DNA from: Guillardia theta CCMP2712
Lineage: Eukaryota > Cryptophyceae > Pyrenomonadales > Geminigeraceae
Length of the DNA: 64,000 nucleotides
NCBI RefSeq assembly: GCF_000315625.1
Contig: NW_005434642.1
Span: 65,080 to 129,079, forward strand
Reading direction: 5' to 3'
In this document: piece by piece, positions 10,627-22,200 of the stretch
Layout of the letters: each line of letters begins with the position of its first letter
Position numbering within the stretch: the stretch's first letter is position 1
Notes under the pieces: generated by a model
What the model was told of the DNA's origin: nothing
The model's database searches: none
What the model saw: the letters and a program-made list of their open reading frames with translations, nothing else
Made by a program: the position numbers and the translations under genes

Positions 10627-13125
10627 ATGACGGAGTCGGTGCGGCAAGGCATCAATAATGCTCTGCTCATGCGCTCGAGGTCGGTGAAACTGATGAAAGA
10701 TGAGGAGGTGGATAACGTAGAGGTCAAGAAGCGCATGAAGTTGAAGGTGATGAGACATGTCGCCTTCTTCTCCTGACAATCATCCCAGCTGCAACTTTTC
10801 TCGACGCTGAGAGAGACAGAGGACGAAGTGAAGTCGATTAAGAAGTTGAACAATGGCCGTTTGATGATCCTCTTCTTCAACGCTTTCATCGCTATGGTTG
10901 GACTTCTCCTGTCCATCGTCATCTCAGAGACTTGTCGCTACGGCTACATCCCGACCAGCCAGGAGATGGCTCAAGGCATGCTCAACCCGCTCGATGATCC
11001 ATCAACAGGCTGCAGAGACAAGCCGAGAAGGATTGTAATTTTACAGTGTTTGATCTCGCTTTCTACCGCTGTACTAGCCTCGACGATCATCTACGGCAAC
11101 TACAAGCACTACAAGATGCTTAAGGCGATGAAATCGTTTGTGTTGACACGACAGACCATGTCTGTGGAGTTCTTTGAGCAGATCAAAGAGTTCAAAGCGT
11201 TCTACTGGAACGAGATGATCCTCTTTGATATCAGAGAAATCGTCCTTTGTTGTCTTGTACATCCATTCCCTTGGTGAGGAGGATTCTCGCGTGCAATTGA
11301 AGATTTGATACTGCAATCAGGTTCTTCAAGACTATCACTGTCGAGCAGATGAATAGGACAAGCATCTACCAATTCGAATCTCTCATCGTTATCTTCATGT
11401 TCTTGAGACTGTGGCATATTGCCAAGTTGCTGCTCCATCTGTTCTACAGATTTTATTTCGAGGAGAGCATCTTTGTGCTGGGCAACAGCTACGATCTCGT
11501 CAAGATGTTCGAGCAGAAGCCTTACATCTCACATGTTCTCATGTTCAAGACCTTCCTACGATGCCACCCTGTGAAATGCATCTCGACTTGGTTCCTCTGC
11601 CTCTTGTTCGTTGCTGCCTACTGCATCCGTATAGCCGAAAGCCCTTCCAACTACCTTCACTCGGTATACTTCTGGAACCAGGTTGCGTTATCCCATCCTC
11701 ACTACAACGTGGTTCTGACAATCAGGTTTGATCAGATGTGGATGGTGATCGTGACAATGGTGAGGATGATGTTGATGAGGAGATTCATCTGAATGAAATT
11801 TACAGACAACGACGGGATATGGCGGTGAAGGATGCGCAGGAGAGTGTGAGACGTTTGACATTTGCGGTAGATATGTATCCCTCCTCTCACTTTGGCAGAT
11901 TGATTTGCATCGTCGTAATGTGAGCGGCTAGTCGTCTTGATCGCTCATGAGGATGACGGGGCTCAGGTTGCTGGGGATTCTACTGGTTTCAATCACCACA
12001 GCCATCATGACGACCAAGCTTTCTCTCACGCAGAACGAGACTGAACTGCTGAAATACTCTGAGGTAGACATGCAATGTTGAGATGTTGAAGTTGACATGA
12101 TGACTTGACAGCTGCAAACATTCAAGAAAGCAGCTGTCATTGCAAGCGTGAAGTTTTTACAGCAGATCTACCGGGTAGCAGACCAACAAACAACATGAGC
12201 GTGTAAAGTTCTCTCGCAGACGAATCGAGGAAAGCAGAAGAAAGATCCCATCCTGCTGAACAAGCTGAGGCGAGCCTTGTTCAAGACCGCCTACCTCTAC
12301 AACATCCACTTGTGCGCCCAGGAGTCACCCGTGAGTAGCGACTCACTGAAGTCGCAGGCAAGAAGTGGAAGAAGCGCGTCGGAGGCAGCAAGAAGGAAAA
12401 GAAAAGGCTGCGGGGGAACAGGTGGGCGAGACGACTCGGGAAGACCCAGGGCGATTGCAGCAGATCATGGATAGACAGCAGGAGCTTCTGGAGTGGAAGG
12501 CGACGGTAGACTCCAAGATGGAGGCGCTGCAGGTATCTTCCTCTACCCTTCAACATGTCTCTTCTTCCCTCTGCTTCATGGCCTTTCTCATCCCAGCGTT
12601 TCCTCCCATTTTTGCACTCTCGTTCCCTCCTACTCCTGCTTCCCCTCCCTTCTTCCCTCCCTCCCATCCTCTCCTGGCGACTCTGGAAGGTTCATCACGC
12701 TTCTCATCTCCTTGCAGGGCTCGTTGGACGAGATTCTCAGCCTCCTCAAGGCCAGGGATCGTCAGCCCATCACCTTCAGGACTGAGATCAGCAGCTCGCA
12801 CGTATCTCCATCAGCGGGAGCAGCGGGAGAAGGAGCGGAAGGTGGGCAAGCCTCCGGCCATGCCGTTAAGACGAGGAGGAGGCACTCATCGAAGCCCAAG
12901 ACCATCTCGACTGAGCTTCTCAGCATTCTTCCCAGCATCGACTACAGTCTCAGTCGCACACGGTCAAACAGCAAGTCTAGGGATGAAGATCCCGATATGG
13001 CCAAGTTGCGGGAGAGACTCAGGAGGCAGAGCCTGAAACCGAGCCCGACAGCATGGCGCTCTAGTGAAGAGATGAAATCGCAACTCCGAGGGTTTTCATC
13101 CATGTCATCATTCGCCAACGTGTGA
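10627..13125 (+). CDS. SK-type calcium-activated potassium channel, ten exons
   Basis: Exons 10627-10746, 10789-11273, 11321-11759, 11806-11824, 11871-11919, 11967-12063, 12112-12174, 12220-12311, 12358-12532 and 12718-13125 join in phase to 648 aa. Eight introns are 42-48 nt, the last is 185 nt. The protein has six membrane segments: S1 near FNAFIAMVGLLLSIVI, S2 near LQCLISLSTAVLAS, S3/S4 around FMFLRLWHIAKLLLHL, S5 CISTWFLCLLFVAAYC. A pore helix MWMVIVTM is followed by filter TTTGYGD, then MYPSSHFG, and S6 is LLGILLVSITTAIM. After S6 comes a calmodulin-binding-like helix (KLSLTQNETELLKYSEL) and a coiled coil ending VDSKMEALQGSLDEILSLL, as in animal SK channels. It should pass K+ in response to Ca2+-calmodulin. 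The long basic tail is not conserved. The 19-nt exon 11806-11824 carries the selectivity filter. Confidence 0.9.
11806..11824 (+). other. 19-nt microexon encoding the K+ channel selectivity filter
   Basis: The pore helix exon ends at 11759 before GTGAGG. The 19 bases after the acceptor at 11804-11805 encode T-T-T-G-Y-G and the first base of Asp. The next exon begins at 11871 and completes GYGDMYP. Both flanking introns are 46 nt. The model is supported because reading on without splicing gives frames that stop at once, while the joined frame reproduces the canonical pore sequence. Confidence 0.8.
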
Positions 13126-13271
13126 AGGCGACAGATAGACAACTTTACTTGTATATGTTTCAACACAGAATACTTAGCTGGGATATGGTGCAACAAAGAA
13201 TATTTTACTTCGGTATGTTCAATATAGACAACTTAGCTTGAGCATGTCTCTACACAGGAAACCTGACAGCA

Positions 13272-16200
13272 TCAGTCATCGAGCTGGGTCAAGAGCGCAG
13301 CTCCTCGTTTGACCCAGTGGGCCTCAGTCATCTTGGAGGGCAGCACCATCTCCATCACGAAGTTGGTGCTGTGACCTGTGGTGGACAGCGTTCCTCTCCT
13401 CGCGCTTGTCTTGTAGAGGGGGATGGGGTAGTCGCCGTCCTTGAGCTTGAAGTCCGTCACGAGGATGGGAATCAGTTGAACCACGGGCATGGGCTCGAAC
13501 AAGACTTTGGGAGACTGCTCTGTCAGGATGTTCTCTTCGTAGTCCCATGCTGCCCCATCAATGAAGAGGCCATCGATGTAGCAACCGTCCTCAGCCCTCT
13601 CGTTGGGTCGCACGAGGATGGTCTTGAAGTCCCATCGCAGCGTGTCGATAGCAAGCTGATGCTTCCTTGCGAAGTTCTGCAGGGTCCCGGTGAGGAACGA
13701 CTGCGTGAAGTAGAAGCCCGAGAGCCAGTAGACGGGCGGCGGACCCTCGTCGATCCACTTCTGCAGAAACTGCAGGCGGTGCATGAAGTCTTCGAAGTAG
13801 CTTGCCAGAGGTTTGAGGGAGGGGTATGACACGTTCAACCACAGACTCGGTACCTGCCCCACCATGAACGAGTTGGCAACAGCCTCTAGGTCCCCGGACA
13901 TGACGATCAGGCCCTTGACGGCCTTGATGAGCTGCTGCAGGGAGTGTCGTATCACTACGATCACTCGATTGAACCTCAAGCACTCCTGCGTCAGCACAGT
14001 GTTCATGCTCTCCTTGTAGTCCGTGGGGTACACCTCGGCCACCTCGTCCACTCGGAACGGCAGCCCAAACCTGAACAGGTCTGACTGGGTCGGGAGCGAC
14101 TCTTCCATCCTCTGTGCCATCTGCTCGAGGAAGGAGTCGGAGCTCTGACCTCCCTCTGCCCCGGACGACTCGCCCTTGGGCATCAGGAGGAGCATAGACT
14201 CGAACAGCAGGTACGTCTCGTTCTTGGCGTACGTGATGTTGGCGTTCTCGTGTAGCCCGAAGACTTCCGGCTCCTCCAGCAGGGGGAAGTTGCGGATGTA
14301 CCCCAGCTGCTCTTCAACTGACAGGTTGCCTTGCGGGACCAAGTATTTCCCAGACTCGGAGAAGGAGTACTTCTCGTCAAGGATGTTGGGGTTGTAGATG
14401 TCAAACAGGATCTTCGACGTTGTCCGCCTGTCGAACGCGTCCGTGACTCTCCCTCCATAGTTGGTCTCCCCGGCGGTGTACCGCAGGGCCTCCCAGGGCA
14501 CGTTTTCAAACTCGTCGAGGAACATCTTGAGCTGGGTCTGGCAGATCTTCAAGTCGCTCTCGGTGAACTCGTAGGGGATGTTGAAGCCCAGGGGCCCGAA
14601 CTTCCTTCTTTCCTGCAGGAGGGCATGGAAGAAGGCAAGGCCGAAGTGCATCTTACGCAGTTCACGTGGTTTGCTGCACGAGTCGAAGAAGGAGTCTTCG
14701 AGGTTGACGTAGGTGTTGAGCATGTTGGCCCTCAGCCCTCTCGGAGGCTGCAACGTCATCTTGACGCCGTTCTGCAGGATGGAGACAGGAAACTTGTCGC
14801 TCGGGTAGCTGGTCAGCCACAGGCGGAACTGAGGGTGAGCTCGGTCTGCCGTGAAGCTCTCCACCTTGGCCTCCAACGAGGGCATCCAGCTGGGCGCCAG
14901 GTGGCAATTCTGAAGGACGATCCAGGTACCAGCATCGATCGCGTCGTCTATCATCCGCTGCGCGATCGGACCCTGTCCTTGACCGAGAGACAAGCTTTCC
15001 AGCTTGACCCCGAAGGAGTCGGCGAAGGCGATGAGGGAGGCGTTGGGATCAGCTCCTGGCGACAAGAGGAAGATGAGAGGAGAGACAGGGTTCGAGTCCT
15101 CGTAACAAGCTTTGAGATCGAACTGAGGGGGGTCCACGTATCTCTGACCCATCTCACTGATGATGAGGTTGGTAATCATCGGAACCACCTTGTCAGGTCG
15201 TAGGCAGCGCATGATGCAGAGCTTCTGGAATTGACTCAGCGACTCAGCGGAGCCGGGCATCGGCAGGGCGAAGGGCTCGTTGGAGTCGTAGATGGTCTTC
15301 CATTGCTCCAAATGAGAAGAGACCTCGTGCGAAATGTTTTTGAATGGACCAAGAAAAGACAACTGCAGCAGCTCCGTCCATGCTCGGTCAGGAATCCAGT
15401 CTGCTGGTTTCTCTAGCTGCTTCTCAGTGACTATCCCACCGATCCCGCTGAGGAGAAACCTGAGCTCCTCGACATGTATCTTGTTGGTGAAGAGCATCAG
15501 GCGAGTGCAGACAAGAAAGGAGTACAAGATCTTGTCCTTCTCAAACAAGGACCTGCAAACGTTTCTGTACAGTGAGTGAGTGAAGCGCTCGATCAAGATG
15601 TTCACTCTCTCTTCCACCTCGGCATTGGGGCTTGGGTCGTTCATCGCGTTGACAAACAGGTTGATGAACCAATCGAGCGAATACTGGTACATGGGCTCGA
15701 TGTTCCTGAGATCCGCAATGCAGAAGAATAACTGCGATCCTCTCTCAGGGTAGGGAGCGTATTTCATTCGCGTGTGATTGATCTCAGCCTCTGTCTTTTC
15801 AGCTGCTTCCAGCGCAATGCCGATTTCATTGGAGGTGACTTTTGACGCAGAGAGCGTATTGATGAGCTCTTCATCTTCAAGGATATCTCCTCCAGCCTCT
15901 GAAAGCATCTTCAAGATCTTGTCTTCAATCTCAGCTAATTGCTTCTTGTAGCTCGCATTTTGCACGACAAGCATCTGCCTCTTCGCTTCAAACTCACTCC
16001 TCTCAACCTCTACAGTAATGCCGAGCAGCTGATCTTGCAGCCCAACAGGCGTTATGGTAAAGTTGATCAGAACCACCTTGGTCGAAACTTCTGGAGCATA
16101 ATGAGGGCTCGGTAGTTTGGTGGTGATGTACAGTTTGAATTGATCGTTGTATTCAACCGTGCTGTCACCAATGTTGATGACAAACGATCCGCCAGATTTG

Positions 16201-19200
16201 TAAATGGACTTGGACAACAAGGGCTCTAGGATTGTGTCTAGCGACTCGCCGACGTTCTCCAGGAGGACTGGTCTGCCGTACTCTACGCAGGTCTCGATGG
16301 TCCTTACAAAGTTAGGGGTGCTGAGCTTCACAACCCCGATCTGCGCCTCCTTCTCCATGTTCCTGATCCATCGGTTGGCTTGTCCTTGCGGGTCGATCAT
16401 CAGCGGCCACCTACGGGACTTGGACATGATGATGGCGTTGTCGGTCGAGAGGGCGTCCCTCGGCAACCCGGCGATGTTCCAGTCACGGATCTGAACAGGG
16501 TTGCCGAGGATCTTTTCAAGCGCGATATTGCTGGAAGAGGGAATTCCTTTCTCCTTCACGGAGTGAACTGATTCTTCAATGTAGGTCGTGCGATACTCTG
16601 CGCTGAAAACACCGAGGTATGCAACGATCGAGGAGCTGATGAGCACGTCGCCGGTAACGTTCTGGAAAGCCTCATTCAAGGTTTGAACATTCTCGCTCCA
16701 TCTAATTCGCTCGCTGCCCAAACCAGAAATCAATTTACCGGCTCGCACCAGTTTCTTCTCACACAAGTCCACCTGGTTTGCTAAGCTTACTTTCTCTTCA
16801 TTCGCAGCCTTAAAATCCGCCTCGAGCTTTGCAATCTTGTCGAGCACCTGTCGGAGAGCATCTTGTTTCTCATGCAGGTCTGCCATCATGATGGCGAGGG
16901 CATCTTGAGCTTCCTTCAAGGCGATACGTTTGGGTTCCACTACCTTCGCAACCTTGTCGTATACCTCCATCGCTCTGACCCACTTGCAAAGCCCGGTAGC
17001 AGCCTTGCTTTGCTTCTCGATGACGTTGGGCATGAAGTCTGGTAAAGCGATGTAGGTCTTGATCTTTGCGATCACAGCTGGGGGGATGTTGTCTTTGTCA
17101 TACTCGATCAGCTGCTGCATGAAATTCGGCTCTCCCAGCAGTTTTTGAGACGGCTTCCAATAATCGTCGATTTTGGTTTTCCCATCTTCGGACATAACCT
17201 TGTCAGGTTTGATTTGGAGCATGATGCATACCCCCTCCATGACTAATTTCACTCCCTTTGGCGGATTTTTCATAGACTTCATCTCTGTGATGTCGTTCTT
17301 GGTGAGAGATTTCAAAGCCTGGAGGGCAGCATCCAGGGCTGGAAGAGCTTCAGCTAAATCGTTTTCGCAAGATGCTTTCATCTCATTAGTCTTTTCTGCT
17401 TCTGTCTTCGCAACTGCTTCGTCTGCAGCACACTTTTCCTTGGTGACAGCAGCCTCAGCCGATTCCTTGTCCAACACGACTATCAGATCTTCTACTTCCT
17501 TCGTCTTGCTTGCCAGGATGGGTTGCAAAGCTGTAAGTTCTTCCTCCATTTGCGAAACATTCTCGGCGCATGCAAGCAACTTATTCAATCCAATCTCGTA
17601 CCTGCCCTTTTGGTAACCTACCTCTTCTTTTTTCACGTTCAACAGGCTTTTGAATGTCGATATCAACTCCAAATAACTTGTAGGAGTCACGTAATTGTAT
17701 CGGTTCACTTCTGCCAGGTACCTCTTGCTCAAAGATTGCGCCTGAACTTGAAATTGCATGCATTGATCAATGACAGGTCGTAGAATATCATTCTCAAGCC
17801 CTATTCCTTCTAAAGACTTTTGAGCAACAGCGATCAGGCCATCTTCTGGCCAAGGAAAGTACCAATCGATAGTACAGCAGTTCACAAGCGACGGGAACTG
17901 CCTGAGCCTGTCACGGAGACCCGATCCTATGGGGCTCATACAGATAACGATGTGCATGTTCTGCTTGCACTCCTCGATGAAGAACTCGATGGAGTCTGTC
18001 ATAGTGAGGCCACGGCCTGCAGCCTTTGCTCGTGGAGCCACCGCGTCAAGAACCTGCATCATCTCATCTGCTGGAAAGAGGTTAGGCACTGAGCCTGTGT
18101 TGAGAATATTGTTGATGTCTTCAAGCATGGACTCAACAACTATCTGAGTGTCTGTGAATAAAAAGACTGCTCGATGGTTCTCGCAACCTGCCTTCTTGAA
18201 AAGAACCTTAAGATCCTCAAGCCAAGCTGCCTTATCGTAATTCTTCGATATTTCAATGTTGAACAGCCAGAACTCTCCGATAGATGCTGCAAGGCGAGTA
18301 AGCGACTGCCTCCCGCTCCCTCCAACTCCAACAAGGAGGGCATGGCCCCCAGGTTGCCTGAAGATTCGACACAGACGGCAAATATGCTCAATAACGTATC
18401 CAAAAAGAACCAAGTTCATAGGCTTGTTTGACATCAGATTGTAATCTTCGAGGAACTCTTCCACGACAGCAGTTGCAAGGGTGATGTCCACGACTTGTGT
18501 GTATTTCCTCTGCTCATAATCCAGCTGGCTTCTCTTTCCATCTAACATGAAGTCAGAGTACAAGAGAAGACCATTTCCATCAGCGCCCTGTCCAACTATG
18601 GAAGCGATCTGGGTCTTGAAGTTCTCTTGAACGACGGTGCTTTGCATCTTGTCAAACCACTCCTTGTCTGCAGAATCAATCAGGCGATCCTGGAATATTC
18701 TTCTACTCTCGTGGATCCACGCACGATACAAATCGTCGGCTCCCTTGATGCTTTCACTGTTCACTGTCATGATTCCTTGGATGACCTTTGACAGGTCCCT
18801 CAAGTTAAAAGTGTAATGCGACTTGGAAGGGGTGGGTAAAAGCCCTTCCGATATGTTCTTGAACACTTGAAGGGTAGCAGAAACAATGTGAGTGGTGATT
18901 GATGACGATACTGACGTGCACACATTCTGGCACCACCAGCTCAAAATCGTAGTGAAAATTCTCGTCATTCCCTCATCGTCGAAGGGGGTCACTATGATGA
19001 TGTTATACCATCGTGTGTAGCGACATGTTATGTCTGTCCTGCTGCCCCCAGGAAGACCCATCGCAGCGATGTAAACGATGTCAACGAGCTGTTTCCATTC
19101 GATTTCCTTTCTATCCCACCATCCTCCCCAATGCATATGCTGGCGCAAGATCTCAATGGGCGGCTGAGCTCCATACTTTTCCTTTGCAGGCATATTCAAA

Positions 19201-22200
19201 TCATCCACGAAAATAATCAATTTCTTCCCAAGTGGTGGACCATAGACGCCTTTCCTCCGTTTATCAACTTTGCCATCGATAATGTCTTGAGTTTGATTTG
19301 CTTTTGAGTTTGCCGAAAAATTCATGAAGTGGGATAAAAATGTTTCACCCATTCCTCGCATCAGGATATCTTTTACCATCACAGACTTTCCAGTACCCGT
19401 GTCACCACATAACAGGACTGGATAATCATGTCTTAATTGGGTTTGAATGATATATCCATACCGCAAGGTATCTATCGTAGGGACAAGAATGTCTTGAAAC
19501 TTCTTGTCAGCTGTAATGGCAAAGTGGGGAATGGTATCTAACCAGCCTTTCCATTTGCAGGTTGCAGCATCCCAAGCACAATCATAGACTTGACCTTTGT
19601 CTGGCGGTGGACAAGACAACTTGACAGTATCTGGTGCGGAAATCAAGGCTCTCAGACTCTGATCGAACTTTGCCCTTCCTATCTCATCAGTTACACAACC
19701 TAGTGACCAAATCAGAGAAAGGAGGAATCCGCCATCAATTTTCTTAGCAATTTCTGCCAATTTTTTGAAATTGTCTTCTTCAAAAAGTTCTGACAGATGA
19801 GATTTCAGCAATTTGATCAAACTCAATACTAATTCAGAATTCTTGGTGGAAACAGGTTGCTTGCATTCTTTTTTCAGCGTCACAAGTAAAGGAGGAATGA
19901 AATAGTTGAACAACTGTTTTATATTAGGCTTGAAGGCATCGAGATGTGTTGGCAGGGACTCAAGCCAAGATTCGAGTATAGACTGCCAATCCAGCATGTG
20001 TGGCTCCATCAATACCATTCCGTTTCGACTGACCGTTGCAGGAGAGGCTACCGCCAAGTCTTCGGGCTCAAACATCATAGTCATAGTTGGAGTAAGCTTG
20101 ATGATCTCACCACTGTTGAGACACAATTTCTTATTGTCATCCATCACTGTATTCATGTTTTCAATCCAAATGGCATCGACAGGTCCATCGAACAAAATCC
20201 ATTTGCGCTTTACTCTCAGCTCAGGATCAAAGTCCATCTGTGCACATTTTCTGACTAGTGAAGCTCCAATACCCTCCACCCATTCTCGAGTGACTGGATC
20301 GAAGTTTCCGTATATCTGATCAATCGTGATTGCTTTGGGGTTCAGACTGAACATGGTAACGTCCTCGTAGTGTTTCTTATCCTTGACGTTGTTCATCCCA
20401 TACTCAAGAACCTTGAAGACAGTCGTTTTCATCGACATAGCAAGACCAACAACCATCAAACTATGTCGAACTGTTATGGTCTCGTACAACTGAATGCATT
20501 TTGCGAGCAAAGTCTCCGTAGGCTGCACATTCAAGAAATGGGTCTTAGATGAGCTGACAGTGAGAGGATTGGGAAGTCTGTCAACCAGTTCTGAGCATGC
20601 TTGAACCAATCCTGCCTTCAACATGTCATAGTCAGGTGTCGGGGTTACAATACCAAGGAATAAATCAGATGTAATGCCACGGAATAATGGTAAATCTGCA
20701 TCTGTAAACTTTGGCAGGTTTACATCATTGATGGCTCGCAACACAATAATATCTTCCTTCTCGTCCAAAAATTGACGCTTCAGTTGCCCAGCAGCAGTAA
20801 GAATCGACTTCACTGCTCGCATACCAAAATCGTAATGCACCTGCGAGGATAGCTGTTCGCTTGAGATCTGGAGAGACTTCACCAACTTTCTTGCGAGATC
20901 TCTTGCATCTGTGAATCCATAAGAGTACAAGCAAATTTCTGATATCATGGCATAATCAGGAACCATCATTGCACAAGGACGAAACAAAGCTTTCAAATTA
21001 TCTGGAAGTTCACTTCTCCCGGCATATCCTGGGTTCATTGTGATGAATGAAGAAAATCCTTTCACCAGGGGAATATCGCTTCCCTCAAACACGATGCGGC
21101 TCAATCCCCTTCGCAAGCCGTCACTCAAAGTCAAAATCTGTTGAGCAATCACTGAAAGCACTTCTAGATCGATTCGATTGAATTCGTCGAAACAAGCCCA
21201 TGCGCCACAACTGGCCAAGCCTTTGAAAAACTTGGCCATTGCCAGGTAATCTAGACCGTCCGAACAATTGAAAACAACGCACTGCTTTGCAACAGCCTTG
21301 GACAGATCTTTGACAGTTTCTGTCTTCCCAGTACCCGCTGGGCCCTCCGGAGCTCCGCCAAGGCTGAGATGAAGAGCTCCCATCAACGTGCGGTAGCATC
21401 GATCGGTTAGAGGCGTGACGACCAAGCGCATGGAGTTCCCGAGGTATTCGTAACTGTAAGGGAGGGTCGCGTTCATCATCTTCGTCAGGATCACATCTTC
21501 TCCTTCTAATGGCTCCTCGTAATATCTCAGTTGGGAATTCCAGTCAAATTCATGGATAGAAGAAACACCATTCGTCACCAGAGTGCTGGTTACATCTTTG
21601 TTGTGCACGTCGAGAACCACCATGGCACCAACAATAAGCCGGGCTTGCTTGGACATGTCACCCCGAACGAGCTCAACAATCTCTGTAAGTTCCTGAATCA
21701 TCTTGGTTTCAACTTCCTTCACACCGTTCTTGCCTTGTGAAATCATCGCAGATTCAATGTCCTTTGTCCAATATAGACAGTCAACGGCTAGCACAATCAT
21801 ACCAGTCATTTCCTGAACAAATGATGTACGTACTGCATTGGCGTATTCAGCAATAGCACTTCTTCCTATGTTCTTCAAGGACTTCCTCATTGAAGACTCT
21901 AACTCCAGCAGCCATCTTTCAACGTTGCCCCTATTTCTTTCCGCATCTGGCTGTACGGGACATTCAGAAGTAAGTTGAACCACTTCACCTTCGCCAGAAA
22001 TGATTGAGATAATATCCAGCATTGCTCCTCCTTCAGCTTGTTCGACCTCTGTCTTGCCTTTCATTTCAACACCACATATTGCTTCGAAAATCTTTGGAAG
22101 ATGCGGTACGACTCTTCGTGGATCTTTGGTTTCTGACAAGATATCCAAAAGTTCATCATTGCTGAGAAAGTAAAACCTGGGAAACGCACTTCTCTTCGTT

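Noticed and set aside
11682-11731. An intron between the S5 exon and the pore helix of the K+ channel
   Set aside because: GT and AG sites exist, but removing the segment breaks phase, while the frame is open straight through to the pore helix.
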